This document shows positions 26,001 through 36,100 of a stretch of DNA of 64,000 nt, in pieces. Source of the stretch: Allomuricauda sp. (GTDB lineage: Bacteria > Bacteroidota > Bacteroidia > Flavobacteriales > Flavobacteriaceae); the NCBI RefSeq assembly GCF_002699205.1, contig NZ_PABT01000049.1:1-64000 (forward strand). Reading direction: 5' to 3'. The notes below the pieces were generated by a model. That model was not told the DNA's origin. It saw nothing but the letters and a program-made list of their open reading frames with translations, and ran no database searches. Every line of letters starts with the position of its first letter. Position 1 is the stretch's first letter. A program made the translations under genes and the position numbers.

Positions 26001-26781
26001 TGAAACTATCAATAATGATGATAACGAACCTTTGGGCATGGATTACAATAGGGTTCGAATTCGTACACTGAAGTTTTCACCATCCCTGATATGGCGTGGT
26101 TTTTTTGGTTCTAAAGTGCGGTTGGGCATAGCCTATGAAAATATAGAGATCGAGGAAACCGAAGATAGGTTCATCAATGAATTTTATGTAGAAAATGGGG
26201 AGGAAAACCATTTGAGTTTTGTTGGGGTGGATGCAGAATACAGTTTTTCCAATACGGATAATGAAGCCTTTCCAACGCTGGGAATGGGATTTGCATTGGA
26301 GGGAGGCTTCAAAAATAATTTGGAAGACACTTCAAGGTCCTTTGGTTATATTGTCCCATCTTTCAGCATCGATCATAGACTAACCGCCAATGGCAGATTG
26401 GTTTTGGCGACCAAATTGAAGGCACATTTTAATATTGGAGATGGATTTGAGTTCTATCAAGGAGCAAGTATAGGGGGCGATAATGGCCTCCGCGGTTTCC
26501 GTTTTCAACGGTTTACCGGGAAAACGTCCTATTTTCAAAACACCGATATACGATATAGTTTTAGACGGACAAAAACGGGTGTCATGCCAGTTACCCCTGG
26601 TTTGTATGGGGGATTTGATTACGGCCGTGTTTGGTTACCAAAAGAAGATTCGGGCAAATGGCACAACTCGTATGGAGGTGGGTTTTTCCTGAATGGCGCA
26701 GATGTACTTTCTGCAAATTTCGGACTTTTTAATAGTACCGATGGCCTACGCTTTACTTTTGGTCTTGGCTTTGGGTTTTAA
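23071..26781 (+). CDS. Lipoprotein fusion: metallophosphoesterase, kinase-like domain, outer-membrane barrel
   Basis: Protein of 1236 residues. The leader ends in LVYGC (C17). Residues about 40-350 form a calcineurin-type phosphoesterase: GDNIYPAG (81-88), GNHDWY (125-130), HHPMFTYG (224-231), SGHEHS (299-304). Residues about 410-660 hold a segment whose motifs recall HipA/Fam20-type kinases: a Gly-rich stretch KGGGNQSNSLRL, YMIEEHV as a hinge, GDWDRH (607-612) as a catalytic loop, and RDRDQ (634-638) as a metal site. Residues about 890-1236 are an Omp85-type barrel ending in the strand FTFGLGFGF with a terminal Phe. The barrel and phosphoesterase calls are firm; the kinase-like call is inference. 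Confidence 0.85.
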   Translation: MKKHYLLFLLIGLVYGCATYETKYAEPFTITTEFDEKEVEHTFYLIGDAGKSPMGDLNPTLKKFKQVLEGADDNSTAIFLGDNIYPAGFVDEEDDPEGHERSKHYLDAQLATLENFKGNTIFIPGNHDWYSNGLKGLKREEEYIEEALDDNDAFQPENGCPIEKIEISDKVMVIAIDTEWYLVNWDKHPTMNDECEIKNRSRFFEELESLIKKNRDKTVLIALHHPMFTYGAHGGQFSFEQGLYPSGGKVPLPFLGSAINLLRKTSGATAEDLSNKMYNELKKRIVTLSQYSDKIIFASGHEHSLQYIEEYGKPQIVSGSGSKTGATRLLNGSKFSTGRNGYAILKVYKDGSSKVEFYGADADGDELLFQTQVLPADGSTKKLELSDDFPPYKMASVYSPEEIDKSGFHKWLWGERYRKYYGTKVKAPTVRLDTLFGGLTVVRKGGGNQSNSLRLADKQGREYVMRGLRKSAERYLQAIAFQDQYIIGQFEDTYAEKLLLDLYTGAHPYAPFTIGKLSDALGMYHTNPKLYYVPKQAVLGDFNEEFGDELYMIEEHVSDDHDNLKSFGYTKKIESTYDLMDKLREDEKYSIDQKEYVKARLFDILLGDWDRHVDQWRWAEFKENGKKVYRPIARDRDQVYSRWGDGLVMNFGSRAVPALRIFEGFHEKIRSVKGFTSSPRTFALDMALLSETDLDMWIDQAKFIQQNLNEEIIDKAFLAFPEEVRDETLTEIKKTLLARKKNLVETAKEFYAVLNKYSVITGTDKDDYFNIVSFPNGNVEVRAYRIKGGEMTDLFFNKVYSPDYTKEIWIYGLDDDDVFDVKTETSKIKIRIVGGQNNDIYKISKDSKKLWVYDFKAKKNTFDEAYGGKVKQVNDYNTNTYEFLNIKGNNNQVLPTIGFNPDDGIRIGLTDTYTFNGLRKNPFTQQHTFNAAYYFATNGFDLGYRGEFAHVFNKVNLELNARFTSPNFTQNFFGFGNETINNDDNEPLGMDYNRVRIRTLKFSPSLIWRGFFGSKVRLGIAYENIEIEETEDRFINEFYVENGEENHLSFVGVDAEYSFSNTDNEAFPTLGMGFALEGGFKNNLEDTSRSFGYIVPSFSIDHRLTANGRLVLATKLKAHFNIGDGFEFYQGASIGGDNGLRGFRFQRFTGKTSYFQNTDIRYSFRRTKTGVMPVTPGLYGGFDYGRVWLPKEDSGKWHNSYGGGFFLNGADVLSANFGLFNSTDGLRFTFGLGFGF

Positions 26782-27638
26782 TTGAGTTTAAATTCATAAA
26801 GCTTTCTGCCACCATGCTTGTTTTCTTCATCAGCTAGTAGAAGTGTTTTGTCATCAGCAAAGCAAACAGATTCAATTTGAGTGTCCGTATTGAGATCAAT
26901 TATTTTTATCGAGGATTTGTTGAAGTCCGGAATACTGAAATCCGTTATCAAGAATACAAAACCGTAGCTTAGCAAGGCAATGGTCCTGCCATCTGGAGAA
27001 ATATCAGCACTGGTTACCGAGCAATGGTCCTGGTCGGCACATAAGAACAACGAGCCCAAAAATTCAGCCTCGTATTCTCCTTCTTTATCAGGAACCCTAT
27101 AAATCAAGGTCTTTCCAGAGTAAGGTCTTGTACGGTTTTTTGTAAATATGTACAGATAATCGTTTAGGTGAAAAAATCCCTCGGTATCAAAATACAGACT
27201 GTCTTTTCGGGGAGGGAAATCCTTTTGTTGTGGGTATTTGAATTCAATCTTGTCGGCATTGGGCTCTTTTTTATCCATCTCCTCCTTTGGAATCTTATAA
27301 ATGACCAAATCCTTGCGCTTATTGGCATTATTGCCAAAATCACCAATATAAAGGTTGCCGGCAATGTCCATGGTCAAATCTTCCCAATCTTGGTTTTTGG
27401 CATGGTCTATTTTTAGTGATTCCTTTATATCACCTTTCCTGTCCACCCTATATATTTTGTCTTTGTTCCCACTATCTTCAATGACCCATATTTTTCCATC
27501 TTTGGAAATTTCCATTCCTGAAACTTCTTTGATTTTGGATGGGAACTTGGCCAAAGGGTTCAGTTGACCTAAAGAGGAGTTTTGGGCACATGCCTGTACC
27601 ACGATCAGCATAAATATAAAGGCAATCCTACTCATCAT
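26778..27638 (-). CDS. Beta-propeller lipoprotein (SdiA-regulated-like)
   Basis: Protein of 286 residues with a lipoprotein leader (MLIVVQAC). Repeated blade-like motifs follow: VSGMEISKDGKIWVIEDSG, AGNLYIGDFGNNANKRKD, YFDTEGFFHLNDYLYIFTKN and TSADISPDGRTIALLSYGF, the pattern of SdiA-regulated and YncE-type beta-propellers. The function is unknown, probably binding at the cell surface or in the periplasm. It begins inside the end of the upstream gene (11-nt overlap) and its stop overlaps the convergent fusion gene by 4 nt. Confidence 0.75.
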   Translation of the reverse strand: MMSRIAFIFMLIVVQACAQNSSLGQLNPLAKFPSKIKEVSGMEISKDGKIWVIEDSGNKDKIYRVDRKGDIKESLKIDHAKNQDWEDLTMDIAGNLYIGDFGNNANKRKDLVIYKIPKEEMDKKEPNADKIEFKYPQQKDFPPRKDSLYFDTEGFFHLNDYLYIFTKNRTRPYSGKTLIYRVPDKEGEYEAEFLGSLFLCADQDHCSVTSADISPDGRTIALLSYGFVFLITDFSIPDFNKSSIKIIDLNTDTQIESVCFADDKTLLLADEENKHGGRKLYEFKLN

Positions 27639-28527
27639 TTTCTTTTATGGGCATAAATATTTCTGTGGTCCATTTCAGCTCATCCCCACCCATATTAGGG
27701 TTGTTGTAAAAAATCTCAAGCGGTTTTTTCTCAATGGGAATGTTGTTTTTCTCAGCGTAGTCCCACAAGGCATACCATGCACGGTCCGAGGTGATATAAT
27801 TGCCGTGGTAGATAGCTTTGATGGCATTTTTACTATAAATACGCTTGTATTCAATGTCAGGGTGGTCCGGAAGTCTTTCGGAGCGGATAATGGGGTTACA
27901 GAAATTGTAGGAAAGGCTATTGTTTTCCAAATCCCAGTCCAATACTTCCACAAAAGGAGGGCCGTTCAATTCTATTTCCCTCTCTAAAAGGATAGAATTT
28001 AGAAAATTGTAATTGGCCATCATACCCTTGGCCTTGTCCTCTGGGGCCGTTTTGAGTTGGACACAGGCACAATAGGAAGAGAATGTTTCTTCTTCCCCTT
28101 CAATGGAAACAGTGAAATCTTTGATATGCTCGTTTAAAAAGCCATTGAAGTCCAAAAGCAATTTGCGCGAACCCTTTTCAAAATCGGTATCGGAAAAGGG
28201 GATGGCCAAACGGTTGTTCACGGAATGGTCCAAATCTTTGATATTGACTTGAACCTCACTCAAGGAGTCGTGAACAGGGTTGATTTCCCATTCATACACA
28301 TGAACGGAATCATTTACGACGATGGTTTGCTTAAAATGTCTTGGATTTATGTAATCCACGGGTATCACAGAATCAAATCCCTTGTTCCAAGCCTTAACGG
28401 TTTCGAATATGGTGCCGGGAATTGCCTTAGCTTTAAAATTGACCTGATAATCCTGTGGTTTTAAAAACAGGTACCATAAAATCACTCCTGCCACAAGGGC
28501 AAGGATCATCGAAATAATCTTCCTCAT
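27628..28527 (-). CDS. Membrane-anchored GyrI-like effector-binding domain protein
   Basis: Protein of 299 residues with one N-terminal hydrophobic helix (MRKIISMILALVAGVILWYLFL) that may be an uncleaved anchor. The middle resembles an SRPBCC-type domain (about 30-150). The C-terminal half carries the GyrI/AraC-effector-binding pattern (PPFVEVLDWDLENNSLSYNFC; IKAIYHGNYITSDRAWYALWDYAEKN; FYNNPNMGG). Such modules bind small ligands. It lies 22 nt downstream of the haloperoxidase-like gene and overlaps the next gene by 11 nt. Confidence 0.78.
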   Translation of the reverse strand: MRKIISMILALVAGVILWYLFLKPQDYQVNFKAKAIPGTIFETVKAWNKGFDSVIPVDYINPRHFKQTIVVNDSVHVYEWEINPVHDSLSEVQVNIKDLDHSVNNRLAIPFSDTDFEKGSRKLLLDFNGFLNEHIKDFTVSIEGEEETFSSYCACVQLKTAPEDKAKGMMANYNFLNSILLEREIELNGPPFVEVLDWDLENNSLSYNFCNPIIRSERLPDHPDIEYKRIYSKNAIKAIYHGNYITSDRAWYALWDYAEKNNIPIEKKPLEIFYNNPNMGGDELKWTTEIFMPIKENDE

Positions 28528-28549
28528 AACTATGGAGCAAAAATAGGCA

Positions 28550-29881
28550 TTACCCTTTAGTCATGTCCAATTTATCCACTACAAATTTCCCGAGGTCCCT
28601 ACCTTGTTTTATTCCAACCTCAATGGCGGCCCTATAATGGATTCCTCCATACAATCGGCTTATGGCCGCCTCATCCGCTGCTTGGTTAAAAGAAGTGAAG
28701 GAGCGTACGGGCAGGCCGAAAGGCACTTCGGTATCGTCATCAAAAGCAAAACCATCACCGAAGATGTCCGTTAAGGCGGTTGATGCTGCACCTGAGACTA
28801 CACTATGTCCACTGGTGTATTCAGGGAACGGTGGAGTTTGCAGTACGGGTTCCCAACTGTCGTCGATATACTCGTTGATCACCGTTTCTGGACGAATCAG
28901 GTTACTTCTGTATTTTTCGTCCCAACAGCTTATAAAAGCGTCGGCTATTGCTATTGAGGTCTTGGTATAGGCATACAACGTTTTGGCAAAGTCTGCATTT
29001 GTTTTGCGAGAAGCTATTTTGGTTATGCCGATCCAATGTGCGCCTGGCGTAATTTTTTTTGTAGCGAACATCAAGTGGCCCCTCGTTACCGAAACATAGG
29101 GGTTGCAGTCCCAAAATTGGGCTATCGCTATTTCTTCGGATTTATCCCCTTTACCGATCATACTTTTTTTCACTTGATACACCTCCATTACCTCTTTGTA
29201 AAAATCCGAACCTTCTTCCAAGGAAAACTCTGGCGGTGGAATAGGTTTAAACTGAGCTGCCGAATCAATGGCAAAAGGGCGTATTTTGTTCCAGTGCGGT
29301 TCAATACCGTTCATATAGGCCGGTGGAGTGGGCTGCCAACGGGAAGGGTCGTCGGAGTCCACGGAGAACTTGGGCATGGTACGGGTTTCTTTGTAATTGT
29401 CCTTGTCCATCCATTCGCCTATAAAGTCGGCTACTTGAAGGCCATAATCCTTGGAGGCATTAAAAACGGGTTCGTTCTTTTCCGACCATACTGTGTAAAG
29501 ACTATCCCGAAAGCTTTCAATTCTTTCTTCAGAAAAAATCAATCTTTTGTTGAGATCTATATGTGCGATCAATGCGGCCATTTCAAAATTGATGTTCTCT
29601 TCATTTTTTGGCTTTGGAATACTTTGTAGTCCTGTGAGTTGACCTGCCAATGATTTATAATTGTCGTCTTTCAAGGCAATGATCTCATAGGCTGCAATAT
29701 TGGGATAGGCAAAGATTCTACTGGCCACTGGTGGTGAAAATATATCGTGAATCATCACTTCGATGACTTTATCCACAGAGGCATGCAGTTCTTCCGGGGT
29801 AATTTCAATGTTTTCCTGCTTTTTTTGACATGACGCCAGGACCAATAACAGTGCGGCAATTAAACTTATTCCTTTTTTCAT
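28550..29881 (-). CDS. Vanadium-dependent haloperoxidase/PAP2-type lipoprotein
   Basis: Protein of 443 residues with leader MKKGISLIAALLLVLASC. The vanadate/phosphate-binding core is present in order: KYRSNLIRPETVI, PEYTSGHSVVSGAASTAL, and SRLYGGIHYRAAIEVG, matching the acid-phosphatase/haloperoxidase superfamily. Vanadium haloperoxidases and PAP2-like phosphatases share these residues, so halogenating and phosphatase activity cannot be separated by eye. It follows three FG-GAP/UnbV lipoprotein genes with a 9-nt gap and is likely co-transcribed with them. Export as a lipoprotein suggests that it acts at the cell envelope. Confidence 0.88.
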   Translation of the reverse strand: MKKGISLIAALLLVLASCQKKQENIEITPEELHASVDKVIEVMIHDIFSPPVASRIFAYPNIAAYEIIALKDDNYKSLAGQLTGLQSIPKPKNEENINFEMAALIAHIDLNKRLIFSEERIESFRDSLYTVWSEKNEPVFNASKDYGLQVADFIGEWMDKDNYKETRTMPKFSVDSDDPSRWQPTPPAYMNGIEPHWNKIRPFAIDSAAQFKPIPPPEFSLEEGSDFYKEVMEVYQVKKSMIGKGDKSEEIAIAQFWDCNPYVSVTRGHLMFATKKITPGAHWIGITKIASRKTNADFAKTLYAYTKTSIAIADAFISCWDEKYRSNLIRPETVINEYIDDSWEPVLQTPPFPEYTSGHSVVSGAASTALTDIFGDGFAFDDDTEVPFGLPVRSFTSFNQAADEAAISRLYGGIHYRAAIEVGIKQGRDLGKFVVDKLDMTKG

Positions 29882-29890
29882 GGCCTTATT

Positions 29891-32800
29891 TTACTTATTT
29901 ATTTTATAGACTTGTGCTTTATCGTTATTGAAAACAGCTAACAAATATTTTTGATCGTTAAGCGTGATCGTTTTTAAATGACGAATTGATTTTTTGGTAA
30001 AATCCAGACCCAGTTCGTTGCCCAAAACAATTTCCGTTTCATTTTTGAGAAGGGCACCTGGAAAAGAATCGAGTCTGCCATGGTAAGGCTTTACCCCAAA
30101 ATAATTACCCCCTATCAGAACTTCGTTGTTTCCATCTCCATCAAAATCGTCCACTAAAAATGACAGGATAGGGGATACTTGCAGTTCATTCTTGAATGGG
30201 ACGAAAACAAACGTACCATTATCATTTCTCAAAAAACCCGATTTCAGTGTGTTCACTTCCAATTGGGTAGAGGCTTTTAAAACATCCTTTCCGAAAATTT
30301 CTTCCATGGTGGAACCGGCAAAGGATTTATAGGTTGTATATTTCTTTTTCAGATAGACCATTTGAGAGGCTAATCCGTCCAACGTTTCCAGTGGATAATA
30401 TTCGCCATTTTTCTCCATGGCAGTTACCGTTTCGGTTTGTCCGTTCTCGTCAAAATCGTTGAAATACAACTTCATGGGATGCTCTTTTGAAGCCTTGAAC
30501 TTGGTATTGGTCCCCCAGTTGCCCAAAAGGTAATCCGTGTCCCCATCCGCATCAATATCAAAGGCTTCGATAGATTGCCAAAGCCCAAGAATATTTTCCT
30601 GTTCCACTTCGGTGAAAGTGCCATCTTGATTTTTTAAAAATCTTGGAGCCATCCATTCCCCTACCAAAATGAGGTCTGTCTGCTTGTCCCCATCAAAGTC
30701 GCTCCAAATGGCATCGGTAACCATTCCTTGTGAAAATTCTTCAAAAGATTTGTTCACTTTAAACGATCCATTTTCATTCTCCAACAAATATGAACTGGCG
30801 GGTGCACCAAATTTGGCCGTAATGGTGTGTCCACCGACAAAAACATCCAAATCCCCGTCCCCATCAAAATCAAAGGGTCGTACCACAGACGAGTTTTGAT
30901 AAAACTCCGGTAACTCGGCACTGGTGAAAATCGTGTCTTTTTGAACATAGTAGCTATCCAGTAAAGGGTTGGCCTTTCCAAAAAAGTCCCCACCTCCCGA
31001 ACTTACGATCAAGTCGTTTTTTCCATCATTGTTGAAATCGGCAATGGCTGCTGAAACGTTTTCTTGAATGTTATCCTTTTGGATATTGGGGAATGTCCGG
31101 TTTATGTAAATGGAATCTTGTTGTAGATAAATTTGCGGGTTTTCGTATTTAGACCCCCCGAAGAAAATATCGTCTTTTCCATCACCGTTCAAATCGCCCA
31201 CCGCCATAGCTGGTCCTCTATCCGAAATTTGATAGGGAATCAGTTTTTCGCGGTTAAAATCGGTATAGTTGTCCTCTATGTGGGTGAAATTTAGCCCTAG
31301 ATTGTTCGGTACAGGACTAAATAACGGTTTTTTGGTGGGGTGAAGCGAATTATAATTAAAAGGTTTGGTGTTTTTTGGCGCTACGGTCAGGGTTTGGTTG
31401 ACGGGGACATTTTTTATAACCTGGTAGGTTTTGTCCGGCCAGATAATTTTTATGGAATCTATTTCCGTTACACTTTGGTAACCAAAATGCGCCATAGGCT
31501 CAGATGATGCCTGAAACCCTCGGGTGGGAAAAAGCTCTTTGAATTGCAACGCTCCATTGGCATAGGAATACACCTTGGTTCCGATTCCAAAGGTATTTTT
31601 TTTGGTATAGTTGAATTTTAGCTTCAGATAATTTCCTTTACCATTGGTTTTGTTGATGTACAGCGTCGCGGGTCGGTTGATGTTGTTCGTGACCAAATCC
31701 AGGTCACCATCGCCATCAAGGTCGGCCATGGCGGTCGCACCGGAGATCAACGTGTCCTTTGTGATCCATTTTCCGGACATATCCTGAAAGTTCAGATCCG
31801 ACCCACCTTTAAAAACATAGTTGTGCACACTTCCGGAGGGCATCAGATCCAGAGCTTTTTGGTCAACAAGTTTAGTGTTGTCCATTTTTTGCTGGATTTG
31901 CTCATTGGAAACAAATTTGATGAAATCCAAGTCGTTGGGTCTTTTTGGAATACCATTGGAAATAAACACATCTTGCTTGCCATCGAGGTCATAATCCCCA
32001 AAAAGGGCACTCCAGCTCCAATCTGTCGCCGCTATACCGCTCATTAGGGCGGTTTCCATAAAATTGCCATCGGGTTGGTTTACGAACAGCATGTTGCGGG
32101 TGAACTGATAATGGTACCCAAATCGCTCTATCCTCATTTTTTGGGTCTGTATGTTGTCGTCTCCTTCTGAGGATTTCAAGGCTACTTCGTCTTCGGGAAG
32201 CATATCCAATGAAAGAAGATCAGGACGCCCATCATTATTGATGTCGGCCACGTCGTTGCCCATGGAAAATCTGGAGGTATGACCAAAGTATTTTTTCAAA
32301 CTTTCGGTAAAAGTACCATCGCCGTTGTTGAGGTAATAATAATCGTCTTCGTGAAAGTCATTGCCGACATAAATGTCCGGATATCCATCTTGATTAAAAT
32401 CGGCAATGGCCAAACCTAGCCCGTAACCGTTTATTCCGCCATAAATACCGGCCTCTTCACTTACATCGGTAAAGGTTCCGTTATCGTTTCGCAAAAGTTT
32501 GTCACCCGTTTCATAACGACGTTCGTACCTTAGATCAAAACGGCCAAAGGAATTTTGGGTGTGTACCGCATGGTTGAGGAGATAGAGGTCCAGGTCCCCA
32601 TCCAGATCATAGTCAAAAAAAGCTGCATTGGAACTGTACGAATCAAAATCCAACCCATATTTTGCCGCACTTTCGGTAAACGTATTGTCCCCGTTGTTTA
32701 TGTACAGCTCGTTGAACCCATTGAATCCATTGATGCCTACCACGGCACAGACATAAATATCCAAAAGCCCGTCACCGTTTACATCGGCCATGGTGGCTCC

Positions 32801-33130
32801 GGTGTTCCAAGAGCTGTTTCCCGCTATTCCAGCGGAAACAGATATATCTTCAAACGTTAGATTGCCTTTGTTCAGATACAATTTGTTTTTGACCTGGTTT
32901 CCGGTAAAGAAGATGTCTGGCAAGCCATCATTGTTGATATCGCCAATGGACACTCCCCCACCGTTATAAAAATAGAGGTAGTCCAAAATGCTCAAGTCAT
33001 CCGTAGAGGTTAGGGTATTGGTAAAATCCACCCCGGTTTTTTTGGGGTCTGGATTTTCAAAAAGACTGCCCTCCCGTTTGCAAGAAACAATCAGAGCCGT
33101 TGCTAGTAATATGATCAGTGACCTATTCAT
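29891..33130 (-). CDS. FG-GAP/VCBS-repeat lipoprotein with UnbV domain, copy 1
   Basis: Protein of 1079 residues with a lipoprotein leader (ALIVSC, C17). About fourteen D-x-[DN]-x-[DN]-G-x-x-[DE] calcium loops are visible (for example DINNDGLPD, DYDLDGDLD, DLDGDGDLD), spread on both sides of a UnbV/ASPIC domain near 510-600 (GIGTKVYSYANGA, LFPTRGFQASSEPMAHFG, IDSIKIIWPD). The repeats are expected to form one or two beta-propellers that bind Ca2+. The role is unknown; surface binding of a glycan or protein is plausible given the upstream susCD. The start codon lies in the end of the upstream paralogue (8-nt overlap). Confidence 0.88.
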   Translation of the reverse strand: MNRSLIILLATALIVSCKREGSLFENPDPKKTGVDFTNTLTSTDDLSILDYLYFYNGGGVSIGDINNDGLPDIFFTGNQVKNKLYLNKGNLTFEDISVSAGIAGNSSWNTGATMADVNGDGLLDIYVCAVVGINGFNGFNELYINNGDNTFTESAAKYGLDFDSYSSNAAFFDYDLDGDLDLYLLNHAVHTQNSFGRFDLRYERRYETGDKLLRNDNGTFTDVSEEAGIYGGINGYGLGLAIADFNQDGYPDIYVGNDFHEDDYYYLNNGDGTFTESLKKYFGHTSRFSMGNDVADINNDGRPDLLSLDMLPEDEVALKSSEGDDNIQTQKMRIERFGYHYQFTRNMLFVNQPDGNFMETALMSGIAATDWSWSALFGDYDLDGKQDVFISNGIPKRPNDLDFIKFVSNEQIQQKMDNTKLVDQKALDLMPSGSVHNYVFKGGSDLNFQDMSGKWITKDTLISGATAMADLDGDGDLDLVTNNINRPATLYINKTNGKGNYLKLKFNYTKKNTFGIGTKVYSYANGALQFKELFPTRGFQASSEPMAHFGYQSVTEIDSIKIIWPDKTYQVIKNVPVNQTLTVAPKNTKPFNYNSLHPTKKPLFSPVPNNLGLNFTHIEDNYTDFNREKLIPYQISDRGPAMAVGDLNGDGKDDIFFGGSKYENPQIYLQQDSIYINRTFPNIQKDNIQENVSAAIADFNNDGKNDLIVSSGGGDFFGKANPLLDSYYVQKDTIFTSAELPEFYQNSSVVRPFDFDGDGDLDVFVGGHTITAKFGAPASSYLLENENGSFKVNKSFEEFSQGMVTDAIWSDFDGDKQTDLILVGEWMAPRFLKNQDGTFTEVEQENILGLWQSIEAFDIDADGDTDYLLGNWGTNTKFKASKEHPMKLYFNDFDENGQTETVTAMEKNGEYYPLETLDGLASQMVYLKKKYTTYKSFAGSTMEEIFGKDVLKASTQLEVNTLKSGFLRNDNGTFVFVPFKNELQVSPILSFLVDDFDGDGNNEVLIGGNYFGVKPYHGRLDSFPGALLKNETEIVLGNELGLDFTKKSIRHLKTITLNDQKYLLAVFNNDKAQVYKINK

Positions 33131-36100
33131 TCAGGGCGAAAATCTTTGGTTTATCATTATTTATGGCGGCAATAACATAGGTTTTGCCGTTTTTATCCTT
33201 GAACTGCTTTAAGTATTTTACTTCTTCCCTGATTTTGAAACCACTGGTCTCATAATCTTGCCAGGTAAAGTTTAGATTGCCATCTCCCAATAATAGGTTT
33301 CCTTGGCTCGCATCCAAACGGGAAAATTGTGGTTTGAACTCATAGTTGTTGCCTGCCATGATCAAATCTAAATTACCGTCATTGTTCACATCGGTGCAAG
33401 TGATATCGCAAACACAGGAAAGTTGTACACGTGGGGGCAGATTTTTTATGGTAAACTTCCCGCCACCTTCATTAATCGCAATTACAGAAGCGGATGTCTC
33501 CACTTTTTTTACAATTGACTTTTCCATGATTTCTTTAGGAAAAAGCTGTTGGATGGTACGATGGGCGTAATCGGATGCCTTTAGGTTTTGTTTTTTAAGC
33601 GAGGGTAACTGGTCCGTAAGTTCTCTTTTTTGATGGATCGGATAATCTCCACCGTTTTCCTGCATGGTCATGATTTGTTCAATGGTACCATTGTTGTCGA
33701 AATCGTTGATATACATTTTCATGGGTGCATATTCCGTTGGTTTGTAATGGAGGTTCAAACCTTGGTTGCCCAAGATCAAGTCTTGGTCACCATCACCATC
33801 GAGGTCTGCTGTTTCCACGGTATTCCACCATCCATAAAGACTGTCCAATGAACTGGCCATTTTTGTTAATCTCCTTCCGGTGTTCTTATAGATTTTTGGG
33901 GTGTCCCATTCGGCGGTAACGATAAGGTCTTTTTTACCATCCCCGTCGATGTCCTCCCATTTGGAATCGGTTACCATTCCGGCGTTTTTGAGGTCGTACC
34001 CCAAGCGTTCCGTTACATTGTTAAAGGTGCCATCCCCCATGTTTTCAAGAAGGAGGTGATCGGGGGATAGGCCATATACCCCTACCACACTTCGTGATCC
34101 TATAAAAAGATCTATATCGCCGTCGTTGTCATAATCATAAGGAGAGATTGTGGAAATATTTTTGAAGGTTGATGGTAGTTCGTTTTCAGATTTTGAAAAG
34201 TTTCCGGCACCATCATTTAGGTATAATCTTGCTCTATAATTGCGTTGCATGCCCACATTATTGCCCCCAGAGCCGACGACCAGATCAAGGTCGCCATCAC
34301 CATCTGCATCAAAAAATGATGCGGCAACATCTTCAAATTCTTTGTCTTCTTCAAAAGCTGCTGTTTTTTTAGGTGTTATCTTCCCATTGCCTCTATGGAT
34401 ATAAATGGCTCCAGGTTGTCCTTTTGCCCCACCGATAAAAAAGTCTTCATTGCCATCACCGTTGACATCTGCGACGGCCAAAGAGGGTCCCTCTTGGGAA
34501 AGCTTGTGTGAGATAAGGCCTTCGTAATCAAAATCGTTGTAGTTGTCTTCTTTGTGTGCAGCAATCACATCAGTGTCCAATTCCTTTAGAAAAGATTTTA
34601 TGGGCTCTTTTTTGGGAATTCTATACGTTTCCTTTGCGTTGCTGTGGTCAATGGTCAGGACTTGATTGGCCTCTACATTTTCAAATTTTTGGGTAAGGTT
34701 GTCCGGCCACACAATACGTAGGGAATCCAATTTGTCATATTTGCCCAGGCCAAAGGTCATGTCATATTGGACGGAGGACTGAAAGCCTCTGGAAGGTATC
34801 AATTCTTGATTTATGATATTGCCATCAAAATAGACCTTGGCCAGTGTACCCACTGCAAAGGGATTGGTTTTTGGTCCTTTGAACTTCAGTTGAATGTAAT
34901 TGTTGTTCAGCTGGGAATCGGTATTGTTTTTATAGATAAAGGCCGGTGTGTTGACATTGTTGATCACTAGGTCCAAATCACCATCGTTGTCCAAATCTGC
35001 ATAGGCAGCACCATTGGAGCGGGAGGGGAGTTCAAAACCCCATTCCTTGTTGGCATTTTTAAAAGAGATGTCGCCATTGTTCTTGTATGCATAGTTTGGC
35101 TGTGGTTTCACCGGCATTTTATTTATTATGGAATCAATGGATTCCTTTTTGCCCGTCAAAGCCATTTTTTGGACAATTTCGTTGGCGAAAAAGTCTACAA
35201 AGTCCAAATCGGTAAGATCGTGGTTAATACCATTGGTGATAAAAATGTCTTTGAGTCCGTCATTGTCCATATCGAACATGAGTCCTGCCCAGCTCCAATC
35301 GGTGGCATCGACACCACTGTAGTATGCGACTTCGGAGAACGTACCATTCCCGTTATTGAGCTGGAGGGTGTTTTGGATGTATTGTTGACCAAAATCCTTA
35401 CTTTGTTTCAGGTCAAAAATATTGTAGCCTTCAAACTCCATTACGGATTTTACCCTATGTTCTTCTTCGGGCAACATATCTGTAATGAAAATGTCATTGT
35501 ACCCGTCATTGTTGATGTCGGCAATGTCGATTCCCATGGCGGAGAGGCTCAAATGTGAGGTCCAGTCCTTGATTTCTTCCTTGAATGTGCCATCTTTTTG
35601 ATTGATGTAGAGATAATCCCTTTCATAAAAATCGTTGGAAACATAAATATCGGGGTATAGGTCTCCGTTAAAATCCGTGACCATTACACCTAGTCCAAAA
35701 CCGATCAAGCTTCCGTAGATGCCCGCCTCTTCACTTACATCCACAAATTTACCGTTGTCGTTTCTTAACAGCATATCGCCGACCCCTTTGAAAATGTCCG
35801 GAACGCCTTCCCAGTCCTGTGCCCTTACTTCGCGTTGTTCGGCATAACCAAGGCTGCTTACGGGAATGTTACTGTTGTTCAGAATATACGCATCCAAATC
35901 TCCATCCTTATCATAATCAAAAAAGGTCGCATGAGTGGTGAAACCAGTTTTGGCCAAGTTATATTCTTCTGCTTTTTCGGTAAAGGTGAGATCTCCATTG
36001 TTTATGTAGAGGTCGTTATCGTGGTTGTTGCCTTCCATGTTTCCGGCATTGCAGACATAAATGTCCAATAACCCATCGTGATTGATATCGACCATGACCA

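Noticed and set aside
29036..29629. Open frame antisense to the haloperoxidase-like gene
   Set aside because: Contained inside the sense gene with implausible amino-acid composition for a real protein.
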